From an uncultured SAR324 cluster bacterium (GTDB lineage: Bacteria > SAR324 > NAC60-12): 64,000 nucleotides of DNA. Positions 43,116 through 50,422 of the stretch are shown here, piece by piece. A program made the position numbers and the translations under genes. Location: assembly GCA_905182865.1 (NCBI GenBank), contig CAJJCY010000004.1, positions 496,001 to 560,000 of the forward strand, read 5' to 3'. Position 1 is the first letter of the stretch. Each line of letters begins with the position of its first letter. The notes below the pieces were generated by a model. That model was given only the letters and a program-made list of their open reading frames with translations. It did no database searches and was not told the DNA's origin.

Positions 43116-43192
43116 TGGCGCACCAGATAGGACTTGAACCTATAACCTACTGATTAGAAGGCAGTTGCTCTATCCAGTTGAGCTACTCGTCC
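43116..43192 (-). tRNA. tRNA-Arg(UCU)-like hybrid, probably not functional
   Basis: A full-length 77-nt cloverleaf-like sequence with anticodon TCT in CTTCTAA, D-arm GCTC/GAGC, T-arm ATAGG/CCTAT and encoded GCCA. The acceptor GGACGAG against CTGGTGC has two mismatches and the anticodon stem has one (C31-T39). Its 3' half pairs perfectly with the 5' half found at 49.78 kb. Its own 5' half fits better with the 3' half at 39.2 kb. This mosaic suggests a recombination junction. Confidence 0.7.
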
Positions 43193-43197
43193 ATTGA

Positions 43198-43221
43198 GGG
43201 CAATACAAGATTCGAACTTGT
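43198..43221 (-). tRNA. 3' end remnant of another tRNA
   Basis: Minus-strand T-arm ACAAG/CTTGT with loop TTCGAAT, followed by the acceptor strand ATTGCCC. No anticodon or D-arm is recognisable upstream (the sequence becomes CTAAAAACACAC). It abuts the tRNA-Arg hybrid. Confidence 0.5.
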
Positions 43222-43506
43222 GTGTTTTTAGGGGCTAAAAGTAGTGCAACACAATGCAACACACAATATTTCTTAATAATATCAGCATTTTGTAGTCCAT
43301 TATTGATACACATTTTATATCCTAAATAATTTATTGATATTATTAAGTAATACTTGAAAAGTTCCTTGAAGTTCTGTCATGAAATGCAACAAATTTACCT
43401 GCTGTTTCTAGGTTTTCGCTGTATGTTCTTCCTTCTACTCATGTCACCTTTACTTCCATATAATAACTGAATAGCTATAGATGATACAGCTTTTATTACG
43501 ATAATT

Positions 43507-43606
43507 GCCCCCCACTAATTCTTCACAAGTCAGACACCCTCCAAGTAAAATCCCCACTTCCTTGTAGTTCAAACCGATTGGTGTTATATATTTGGTTCTC
43601 CTAATC
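43507..43606 (+). repeat. dispersed intergenic repeat, copy B (full)
   Basis: Contains CCCCCCACTAATTCTTCACA, GTCAGACACCCTCC, AAGTAAAATCCCCAC, CAAACCGATTGGTGTTATAT and TTGGTTCTCCTAATCC. It sits about 85 bp before the membrane-protein gene at 43692, in the same orientation as copy A. The rest of 43222-43691 shows no gene. Confidence 0.8.
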
Positions 43607-43691
43607 CACCAAAAGGAAACCCAGTGAAACACCTACTCAGATGGATTAGAGTCCAAAAAGATGGAACAATATAATACTTAGGGAAAAATGT

Positions 43692-44288
43692 ATGGAAAGA
43701 TTTGAACATTTGTCGATGGTTGCCTTTCTAATATTGGGTTTGGCTTTGGTGAGGTTGATGATAAACCTGACTTCATTGCTGGCAAAAAATATGATACATA
43801 ACAAAAATGAAGATGGTGTCAAGTTTTACTGGGTACATTCAGTATTCTGCTTCATCACCTTTTTCACAATAGTCCTATTTTGGTGGACTTGTTATCCGCT
43901 AAACAATTTAGATTATTTCCCAGATGAAGGATGGAACTTATTCACGTATCTATTATTTTTAACAGTCCCATTTTTGATGTTTATGATTTGTGAGGTAGTC
44001 GCTCCACAAGACCATACAGGACAAGCTCCCAATTTATACGACTATTACTACCAATATCATAAAGTCATATTAGGACTAGCATGGACACTACAAGTTTGTC
44101 TTATCGCAAATCTTTTTGTATTCTTTCAAGGAGAACTTTACTCTTTGAAAGTCTTAGGTAGAGTTATTATGCTCTTTGTTATGTTACCGATGTTGCTCAG
44201 TAACAACAAAAGAATACATGAAATTGGTATGGGAATCTTTTTTATAGGATTCATTTATACTATCGTGAAATACCATATTTATACTTAA
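43692..44288 (+). CDS. multi-pass membrane protein of unknown function
   Basis: A 198-residue hydrophobic protein with about six membrane helices (starting MVAFLILGLALVRLMINL). Charged or aromatic loops include PQDHTGQAPNLYDYYYQY. The ribosome-binding site region is purine-rich (TTAGGGAAAAATGT). It is bracketed by repeat copies B and C. No family is recognised. Confidence 0.7.
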   Translation: MERFEHLSMVAFLILGLALVRLMINLTSLLAKNMIHNKNEDGVKFYWVHSVFCFITFFTIVLFWWTCYPLNNLDYFPDEGWNLFTYLLFLTVPFLMFMICEVVAPQDHTGQAPNLYDYYYQYHKVILGLAWTLQVCLIANLFVFFQGELYSLKVLGRVIMLFVMLPMLLSNNKRIHEIGMGIFFIGFIYTIVKYHIYT

Positions 44289-44372
44289 GAATTACGTATG
44301 AATACAAAAGAAGAAGGAAAGAAATACTTGAAAAATCATCCATATATGATACGATTGGATGAAGTACTATGA

Positions 44373-44474
44373 GAACCCCCCACTAATTCTTCACAGTTAG
44401 ACAACCTCCACCACCTCTTGCCTTATTTTTGTAAAACAAACCAATTGAAGAAATATGTTTGATTCTGCTGGAAC
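44373..44474 (+). repeat. dispersed intergenic repeat, copy C (diverged)
   Basis: Shares GAACCCCCCACTAATTCTTC, ACAGTTAGACAACCTCCA, GTAAAACAAACCAATTGA and GATTCTGCTGGAACC with the other copies. The central block is replaced by CCACCTCTTGCCTTATT. It lies 45 bp before the outer-membrane-protein gene. GAACC at the left and GGAACC at the right suggest short imperfect terminal repeats. Confidence 0.7.
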
Positions 44475-44519
44475 CAACCAATGAGAAAACCAAATGCAGA
44501 AATAATCATGGAGAAATAA

Positions 44520-45359
44520 ATGAGTCCAAATTTAAAGAGATTATTTTTTTTATATATCTTATTCATATTTATGGCTGCTGAGGCGTCAGCCATTGGCTTT
44601 GAAAGACGGGAAGAGCCAGAAAAAGAATATAGCATTTATACTTTCCCGGCTCCCATTGCTATACCAGGTGTTCAAAACGTAATTGTGGTTGGTACTTTGA
44701 TAAATAATATTAAAGTACCATGGATTAAAGATGGATATTTCGACATTATAGGTGGTTTGGGATGGGGTGAAGGATCAAAATGGTTTGAAGGAAAAAAATT
44801 TAAAGGTGGTGGTTTAGCAATATTAGATTTCCCATTAATTAGTTCAAATTTTACTTTTTCTCCAAGCATAGAATATGTTGAATTATTTACATATCCAATT
44901 AGTGAAAGAGGTATAAATTCAGACCCAGACAAAACTTTATATTTATTAGGTGAAAGAGCCTATTCCTTCATTGGTGAATTGTCATATTATTTTTTCAATA
45001 AGCAATTAGAATTGTTTTATACTTATTTTAAAGTTGATTTTGACCCATATGGATATGTTGATTATAAAGAAAATTTTATAAATGCTGGAAATGCTGGAAT
45101 GTCAGACCATCCTCACGTTGATAGATTTGGAATACTAATAGATGATACTGATAATAGAAGAGACCCTCGAATCGGTTATTCTATACAATTTGATAGATGG
45201 GATTGGCCCAGCAGATGGAAAGAAGAGGCGTCTTTTTTTCAATATGATTTAGATATTTCAGGATACATACCAATTCAAGAACAAAAACTCATACTTGTTG
45301 CTAACCAATTTTTTAGTACTTCAAAAATTAAAACTCCCGGACAAGATGTGTTAGGATAA
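44520..45359 (+). pseudogene. Omp85/surface-antigen-type barrel protein, N-terminal part
   Basis: Signal peptide (LYILFIFMAAEASA), then alternating beta-strand sequence such as WIKDGYFDIIGGLGWGEGSK and DNRRDPRIGYSIQFDRWDW, like the barrel of D15/BamA-related outer-membrane proteins lacking POTRA domains. It ends QDVLG at 45359 because of a shift; the barrel continues in another frame. Confidence 0.7.
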
Positions 45360-45361
45360 TT

Positions 45362-45790
45362 GTTTTTAAAACTTTTACTATTGCATCAGGTCTCGATAAT
45401 AATGTTATTAGGCAGGAGCACTTAGAAGAATCTAAAAAATCTAAAGGTACTGGACTTGGTGGAAGATTCAAACTGAGAGGGTATCGTGAAGGAAGGTTTT
45501 TTGATAGCCATACCAACTTTAGAGCCCTGGAATTACGTTGGTATTACAATGAAACTCAAATTGATTTTGATTATATATTACAAAAAGGAGTTTTTGCAGG
45601 ACTTCAATTTGCCATCTTTTATGAACAGGGAACTGTATCTCCAGACTTGGGGCACAGTTTTTGGGAGAATTTCAAAGATTCATACGGTGTAGCATTTAGA
45701 GGATTATTTAATTCTGTTGTTTTTAGAGCAGATTTAGGTTTCAGTGATGAAGGTTCTGCATTAACAATATGGTATGGACACCCCTTTTGA
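45362..45790 (+). pseudogene. surface-antigen barrel protein, C-terminal part
   Basis: This frame reads FKTFTIASGLDNNVIRQEHL, then GLGGRFKLRGYREGRFFDS, the classic LRGY and RF-D motif of Omp85 barrels. It continues through ELRWYYNET and FGDL-like strands to a terminal Phe (WYGHPF) at 45790. A C-terminal aromatic is typical of outer-membrane barrels. Joined to the preceding part it makes about 420 residues. Confidence 0.7.
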
Positions 45791-45842
45791 TCAGTCAATT
45801 GCAAAACAAAAAGAGGAGGCAGTGTTTTGAAAGTCAGGGAGG

Positions 45843-46010
45843 ATAAAGGACTTCACTCTCGTCAATTGTAGTTATAGTCATCCCAAAGACATTGATCCTT
45901 GTATTGATAAATTCATTTCAAGTCACAACTTTACAAGGGATGGATATTACCATTCAGTTACATATCATTGTGAAAGGATGGTTTGGAGTGGGTTTGTTAG
46001 TCAGAAGTAA
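45843..46010 (+). pseudogene. Cys/His small-protein remnant
   Basis: An open stretch without a start codon encodes NCSYSHPKDIDPCIDKF, then YYHSVTYHCERMVW. The ending resembles the remnant near 17.6 kb (YAAAVAYHCEKM). It may be a decayed member of a small Cys-containing protein family dispersed in these accessory regions. Confidence 0.35.
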
Positions 46011-46017
46011 TTTCCTG

Positions 46018-46056
46018 TGAGGAAACCTCACCCACAGTTAAAATCCCCACACATTT
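46018..46056 (+). repeat. dispersed repeat, copy F (central fragment)
   Basis: CACCCACAGTTAAAATCCCC followed by ACACATT matches the central block of the ~100-bp repeat (CACCCTCCAAGTAAAATCCC, CACACATT). Flanking blocks are not recognisable. Confidence 0.4.
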
Positions 46057-46263
46057 CTTTATGTCTATCTGTGATAGTGGTAATAATAGTGATCCAAGTC
46101 ATATTCAGTATGATGGTAGACCATCCAGAAGATGATTGTCATATAAGGAACTCTTCAATCGTTGTTTCTAATTTACATACCCCTCAAGTCCTTTTGAGTA
46201 TATATTTCAACCATTTTCATTATTCAAATCTCCATTGTTAAAAGGATTTAAAAAAAGATCATT

Positions 46264-46533
46264 ATGAAAATATATTTATCAGTTGATATCACAAAAGGAT
46301 GGGATACTTGGAATGAAATGGCAGAAGAACTGAACCATGAAATGGTGTCAGTAGGTGGAATGCAATTTATTTACAAGGGTTGTGAAATGGACGAAAAAAA
46401 GATTCACCTAATCATGGAAGTTGAATCAATGGAAAAATCAAAAGAGTGGTTAACCAGACCAGATATTCTTGAAAAAAGGATTGAAGCAGGAGCAGTTATT
46501 GAATCAACTGTTATTATACCTCTGAAAGATTGA
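46264..46533 (+). CDS. small alpha/beta protein, DUF3764/ABM-like
   Basis: The 89-residue protein has the alternating strand/helix pattern of dimeric alpha-beta barrel proteins (KIYLSVDITKGWDTWNEMAE, HLIMEVESMEKSKEWL, then VIESTVIIPL). It resembles small DUF3764-type proteins. Cytosolic; function unknown. It has an intact frame with AAAGGA upstream, though rather distant (about 20 nt). Confidence 0.6.
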   Translation: MKIYLSVDITKGWDTWNEMAEELNHEMVSVGGMQFIYKGCEMDEKKIHLIMEVESMEKSKEWLTRPDILEKRIEAGAVIESTVIIPLKD

Positions 46534-46591
46534 ATGTTCTAACTGAGTGTTTATTTGTTATTTTGTTTATAAACAGATAAACATTTGATAT

Positions 46592-46864
46592 GTGAGTGAT
46601 ATGAAGAAGACGAAGTTAGGGGAACACGAACAATCATGTTGGGATGAATTAGTAATGTTAGATATTGATGAAAGTAAGATAAGGAGTTTGTGTAAAAAAG
46701 CAAGGAAGTTAGATGAAGACGGAGTTTCTTTTCCACTACCACCACCAAATCTATACTTTGAGTATTGGGGTATAAGGAAAACGGCACGAGAGAGAAAGAA
46801 GAGTAAGTCAATACGGAAGAACCAAGAAATCTACACAATGAGTAAAAGGAAAACCAAAGTATGA
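46592..46864 (+). CDS. hypothetical basic protein
   Basis: 90 codons from GTG 46592 (or 87 from ATG 46601): an acidic N-terminal half (EQSCWDELVMLDIDESKIRS), a Pro-rich stretch (FPLPPPNLYFEYWG) and a very basic tail (RERKKSKSIRKNQE). No family is recognised. It lies 59 bp after the preceding small gene. Confidence 0.4.
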   Translation: MSDMKKTKLGEHEQSCWDELVMLDIDESKIRSLCKKARKLDEDGVSFPLPPPNLYFEYWGIRKTARERKKSKSIRKNQEIYTMSKRKTKV

Positions 46865-46955
46865 TTGATAGAGTGTGTGGAAAAAATAGATTGGGGTATT
46901 GATTGGCAAAAACTCAAAGTGAAGTTTTGATAATAAGAATAAACAACTAATTTAT

Positions 46956-47062
46956 CCGCAAACACCCTCCGTATTATTTTAGTATTTCCTCAAAATCTCC
47001 GTATATGCGGAAACTATATCCGTAAGAAGTATAATGTTCCGCATATTTGGTGTTCTCTGCGG
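46956..47062. repeat. nested inverted repeat
   Basis: Outer arms CCGCAAACACC (46956-46966) and GGTGTT-CTC-TGCGG (47049-47062) pair with one 3-nt bulge. Inner arms TATGCGGAA (47004-47012) and TTCCGCATA (47037-47045) are a perfect 9-bp inverted repeat. The structure sits in the 335-bp gene-free spacer (46865-47199) just before repeat copy D and the CDGSH genes. Confidence 0.5.
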
Positions 47063-47067
47063 AAACC

Positions 47068-47122
47068 TTCCCACACACATTGTAATCCAAACCGATTGGT
47101 GTTATATATTGGGCTCTCTTCT
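47068..47122 (+). repeat. dispersed repeat, copy D (right half)
   Basis: TTCCCACACACATTGTAATC, then AAACCGATTGGTGTTATATA and TTGGGCTCTC. Only the right-hand blocks are present. A further short echo (AAACCGATAGATGTTATACA) follows at 47150-47169. Confidence 0.7.
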
Positions 47123-47199
47123 TACTAATGCTATTAGTGGTAAAATAAACCGATAGATGTTATACATAGTTTTTTGATTTTACAAAATAGTAAACCGAA

Positions 47200-47448
47200 A
47201 TGAAAAAAATTAATAATCCAATACCAATAAAAGTAAAAGGTAATAAAGTATATTTTTGGTGTGCTTGTGGAAAAAGTTCAAAACAACCTTTTTGTGATGG
47301 ATCACATAAGATTACATTGTAGTCCTCTTTTTTTTATGTTATTTTTGAAAAATGAAAAATTACTTTTTTATATAAACAAAAAAACAAATAATCCTCCAAT
47401 TATTGTGATGGTTCTCATCTCAAATTTACTGAAAATATAAAATTCTAA
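47200..47448 (+). pseudogene. stand-alone dual-CDGSH iron-sulfur protein, broken
   Basis: ATG 47200 opens a 40-codon frame with a perfect first CDGSH motif (FWCACGKSSKQPFCDGSHK) ending at 47322. After disrupted sequence a second motif appears in another frame as NYCDGSHLKF, ending at 47448. Order and spacing match small proteins with two mitoNEET-type [2Fe-2S] motifs. The gene lies directly upstream of the cyclase fusion, whose N-terminus is a second copy of the same module. Confidence 0.65.
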
Positions 47449-47451
47449 TTC

Positions 47452-48966
47452 AAAAAATATTTACATCACAAGAAGTTAGTAGAAAAGGGTAAATCTTATT
47501 ATTGGTGTGCTTGTGGAAAAAGTGCAAATCAACCTTTTTGTGACGGTTCTCATAAAAAAACAAATAAAACACCCTTTAAATTTGATTGTCAAAATTCTGA
47601 AGAAGTGTATTTTTGCGGATGTAAGAAAAGTAAAAATCCTCCATTTTGTGATGCTTCACATAAATCATTAAAATACACAATTGAAATTCAACCTGACAAT
47701 AAAAATATTAAAATTGCACAGGACGAAACTATTCTAACAGCATCAATAAGAAAAGAAATTCCGCATTTAAGTGCATGTGGTGGTGTTGGAAAATGCTCTA
47801 CTTGCAGGATTAATATAATTTCAGGATTAGAAAATTGCTCTGTGAGGACTGAAGATGAAATAAAACTTGCTGAAAGTCTTAATTTGCCTGAAACAGTCAG
47901 ACTTGCTTGTCAAACAAAAGTCTGTGGTAGAGTAAAATATAGGAGACTGTTACTTGATAAACGTGATCTTACTCTAAATAGTCAACTAACAACAAAAAAA
48001 TCAGGTTCAGTTGGTACTATAAGGAATCTTACAATCATGTTTTGCGATATAAAAGGATTTACACCATTTTCAGAATCTTTATCTGCATATGATGTAATTT
48101 TTATCTTAAATCGGTATTTTTCAATAATGAGAGAAATAATAATTAAGAACGGTGGTGAAGTAAATAATTATATTGGTGATGCAGTAATGGCAATATTTGG
48201 TTTAAAAGAATCTCGACAACAAATTCTAAGATCTGTAAATACTGGACTCCAAATGTTGGAAGCAATGGATGAATTTAAAATATACTTGAAGGAAGCATAT
48301 GATAGAATATTTGATATTAGGATTGGAATACACAATGGTGAGGTTATTGTAGGATCTATTGGATCTGGGGATGACAAAAAACTTACTGTTATTGGTGATG
48401 TAGTTAATATTGCTAGTAGAATCGAATCTACAAACAAAGATGCTGGTACTCGTTTATTAATTTCTGAAAATGCTTATAACCAAGTAAAGGATTATTTAGA
48501 GATAGACAATCATTTACGTCTTAAACTGCGTGGTACAAGTAATTTAATTACTCTCTATGAAGTAAGTAATTTAAAAAAGAATGTTTTAAAAGATTTTCGT
48601 GATGTTACCCATAAAATTATTAAAGGTAAGAAATGGACAAGAACCTTGCCAAGTGAAGAATTAAAAGATGGTGAAAAGAAAAAATATAAATCAAAGAATG
48701 AAGAGATAATTTTGATCAGAAAAGATGCTATTTATGCAATCAATAACATTTGCCCACATATGCATCTTCCCTTGGATCTGGGACAATTAACTGAAAAAGA
48801 GACTATATTATGTCCATTCCATAATAGTGAATTTTCTTATAAAACTGGTGATGTAAAGATGTGGGTAGGTTCAAAACCAGATGTTATCCAAGAAAAGTGT
48901 GAACCTTTAGAAATTATTCCTGCAATTGAAATTGAAAGTTACATATGGGTACAGAAAGACTTATAA
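47452..48966 (+). CDS. dual-CDGSH/ferredoxin/class III cyclase/Rieske fusion protein
   Basis: The open frame runs from 47449. The first canonical start is GTG 47605, but homology begins earlier: CDGSH motif 1 (YWCACGKSANQPFCDGSHK) at about 47500, motif 2 (FCGCKKSKNPPFCDASHK) at 47611. Counted from GTG 47605, an adrenodoxin-type ferredoxin domain has Cys58, 64, 67 and 102 (CGGVGKCSTC ... LACQT). The cyclase spans about 140-320: metal Asp148 and Asp192, Thr261, and transition-state Asn268 and Arg272. Asn188 replaces the usual purine-specifying Lys. A Rieske domain has Cys383/His385 and Cys403/His406. The protein could link redox state or [2Fe-2S] status to cyclic-nucleotide output. It lacks membrane helices. 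The true N-terminus is unresolved. Confidence 0.9.
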   Translation, partial: KKYLHHKKLVEKGKSYYWCACGKSANQPFCDGSHKKTNKTPFKFDCQNSEEVYFCGCKKSKNPPFCDASHKSLKYTIEIQPDNKNIKIAQDETILTASIRKEIPHLSACGGVGKCSTCRINIISGLENCSVRTEDEIKLAESLNLPETVRLACQTKVCGRVKYRRLLLDKRDLTLNSQLTTKKSGSVGTIRNLTIMFCDIKGFTPFSESLSAYDVIFILNRYFSIMREIIIKNGGEVNNYIGDAVMAIFGLKESRQQILRSVNTGLQMLEAMDEFKIYLKEAYDRIFDIRIGIHNGEVIVGSIGSGDDKKLTVIGDVVNIASRIESTNKDAGTRLLISENAYNQVKDYLEIDNHLRLKLRGTSNLITLYEVSNLKKNVLKDFRDVTHKIIKGKKWTRTLPSEELKDGEKKKYKSKNEEIILIRKDAIYAINNICPHMHLPLDLGQLTEKETILCPFHNSEFSYKTGDVKMWVGSKPDVIQEKCEPLEIIPAIEIESYIWVQKDL

Positions 48967-49739
48967 CTTATAAAATCAAATATTCCATAATGTATAAACA
49001 TGGGCATTAACAAATCTAAAAGACCAACCCCATCATTCCCCTGTGAGTAACCCCCACTAATTCTTCACAAGTCAGACCCCCCCAAAGTAAAAATAGAGTT
49101 TCCAACACCACTCATATTATTAGTTGATATAATCGGATACTGACCTTTTCTTTATCTCTGGAGTCCTTTAGTAAAAAGTTTCAGGAGAAAGAATAGTTTG
49201 TACTATAGTGGACCCCATAAATGAGACAATGTGCTAAGGTGTATTTTCAAACAAACGGAGATACAGAATGGGTTATCAATTCTTCTAATGATGTAGCAGG
49301 GCTAACATGTGGTGCATCAGACACAGGATTCAGCTGGGGTTAAAACCTATTTTTTATATTACATAAATGGAACTAGTCTTCAATTCGGGACTTCTACAGC
49401 AGATAATGTAACATCAGTAAGTTCTACAGTATATACTAAACAGTAATTAACTCAAAAAAATAATCATTAATTTATTTGAAGAAAAGTCCTCCAAATTATA
49501 GCCCCCGTTTTGATACAAATTTTTGCGGGGGATTTCCAGACTTAAAAATGAAGACGTGGGAAATTTACAACATACATCCAACGTATTTTGTTTTTTCTGG
49601 TTCGTTTTATTCCCATATTTCTCTCCAAATGAGTGTTACCTTGCCCTAATTGTTCCCTAAAAGGAAGATACAAGGAAGATAAAAATTAAAGATATGGCTA
49701 AGTATTTGAATCCTAAAGGTTAATTAGGTTTAGGTATTT
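48967..49739. other. spacer with secreted-protein remnant and hairpin
   Basis: No intact gene. About 49221-49446 encodes fragments (VYFQTNGDTEWVINSSNDVA, then FGTSTADNVTSVSSTVYTKQ in another frame), perhaps a lost extracellular protein. CCCCCG (49502-49507) and CGGGGG (49526-49531) form a hairpin with an 18-nt loop. Repeat copy E lies at the left end. Confidence 0.4.
49027..49094 (+). repeat. dispersed repeat, copy E (left half)
   Basis: CCCCATCATTCCCCTGTGAG, then TAACCCCCACTAATTCTTCA and CAAGTCAGACC match the left-hand blocks of copy A, including its upstream CCCCATCAT extension. The right half is missing. Copies D (right half) and E (left half) flank the CDGSH-cyclase gene. Confidence 0.7.
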
Positions 49740-49780
49740 GATTAGAAGTCAGTTGCTCTATCCAGTTGAGCTACTGGTGC
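49740..49780 (-). tRNA. 5' half of a tRNA-Arg(UCU) gene
   Basis: Minus strand: acceptor GCACCAG, TA, D-arm GCTC...GAGC with loop AACTGGATA, then ACTGA CTTCTAA TC, where homology ends abruptly. The acceptor is perfectly complementary to CTGGTGC, and the stem ACTGA to TCAGT, of the hybrid at 43.1 kb. Together they form a flawless tRNA-Arg, so this marks one edge of an insertion. Confidence 0.8.
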
Positions 49781-49860
49781 GTAAGGGGAGTTCTGTAAAG
49801 TATCACAATAAAAATGATAGGAGACAAACCATAAATTATGTCATGCTTTCGAAAAACGAA

Positions 49861-50415
49861 TTATATATTGGAAGTCTGTTCATCAATAAAAGTTGAAACC
49901 CTCTCAAAAACTTCTGCCGACGAAAGAATGGACGTATCCAGCAACAAATCAAAGTTTGATCTGTCATCAATATCAACTTTATAAAGACTTAAAAAATTTC
50001 TTCGCATTGTATCCCTTCGTTTTTGGCTGGTATCAATACTTTCTCTGATAGTTTTAGCTTCTTCAGTAGTACGTTCAGTGTCCTCCAGTATACGCCTTGC
50101 CGCTTCCTTCAAGTCACATATTAGACAAATTCGGACCGAGTCCGGAACAAAGTAAAATCCCAAATGCGCATCCAAAACAAAATCCTCATTTTGCTCTCCA
50201 TAGATCCTCTGCTCCTCATCAACCTGATGATCCACTTCAGGATGCTCTGACACATACTCCACGAGAAATTGTGTGATGTCGCTGTAGCCATGTTTACTGG
50301 ACAATTCACGCATAAAATCACCGGTCCCTTTAGTTTTTAAACCATAATGCTCCGCCAGCATACGACGCAGGGTTGATTTTCCTGAACCCGGGCTTCCGGC
50401 CAAAGTTATTTTCAT
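49861..50415 (-). CDS. cytidylate kinase-like P-loop nucleotide kinase
   Basis: The Walker A loop LAGSPGSGKSTLRR opens the protein if ATG 50415 is used. A longer reading to 50466 overlaps yicC and adds 17 residues before the strand, so 50415 is preferred. The 184-residue protein has FVLDAHLGFYFVPD and RICLICDLKEAARRI, resembling the short archaeal-type CMP kinase/AAA_18 family. Its position after yicC is often taken by gmk. Substrate uncertain. Confidence 0.8.
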   Translation of the reverse strand: MKITLAGSPGSGKSTLRRMLAEHYGLKTKGTGDFMRELSSKHGYSDITQFLVEYVSEHPEVDHQVDEEQRIYGEQNEDFVLDAHLGFYFVPDSVRICLICDLKEAARRILEDTERTTEEAKTIRESIDTSQKRRDTMRRNFLSLYKVDIDDRSNFDLLLDTSILSSAEVFERVSTFIDEQTSNI

Positions 50416-50422
50416 CAAGATT

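Noticed and set aside
43116..43192. Functional tRNA-Arg(UCU)
   Set aside because: Two acceptor mismatches and one anticodon-stem mismatch, while its halves pair better with the separate halves at 49.7 and 39.2 kb.
46017..46241. 74-codon open frame after the barrel protein
   Set aside because: It overlaps a repeat fragment, lacks a ribosome-binding site, and its hydrophobic stretch comes from low-complexity AT-rich sequence.
43507..49094. Dispersed repeats considered as classical integron attC sites
   Set aside because: I could not find canonical RYYYAAC/GTTRRRY core sites or an integron integrase; only the cassette-like layout is supported.
39194..49780. Integrase, transposase or phage genes inside the tRNA-bounded island
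   Set aside because: None of the open frames shows recombinase motifs; the island call rests on tRNA halves and repeats only.
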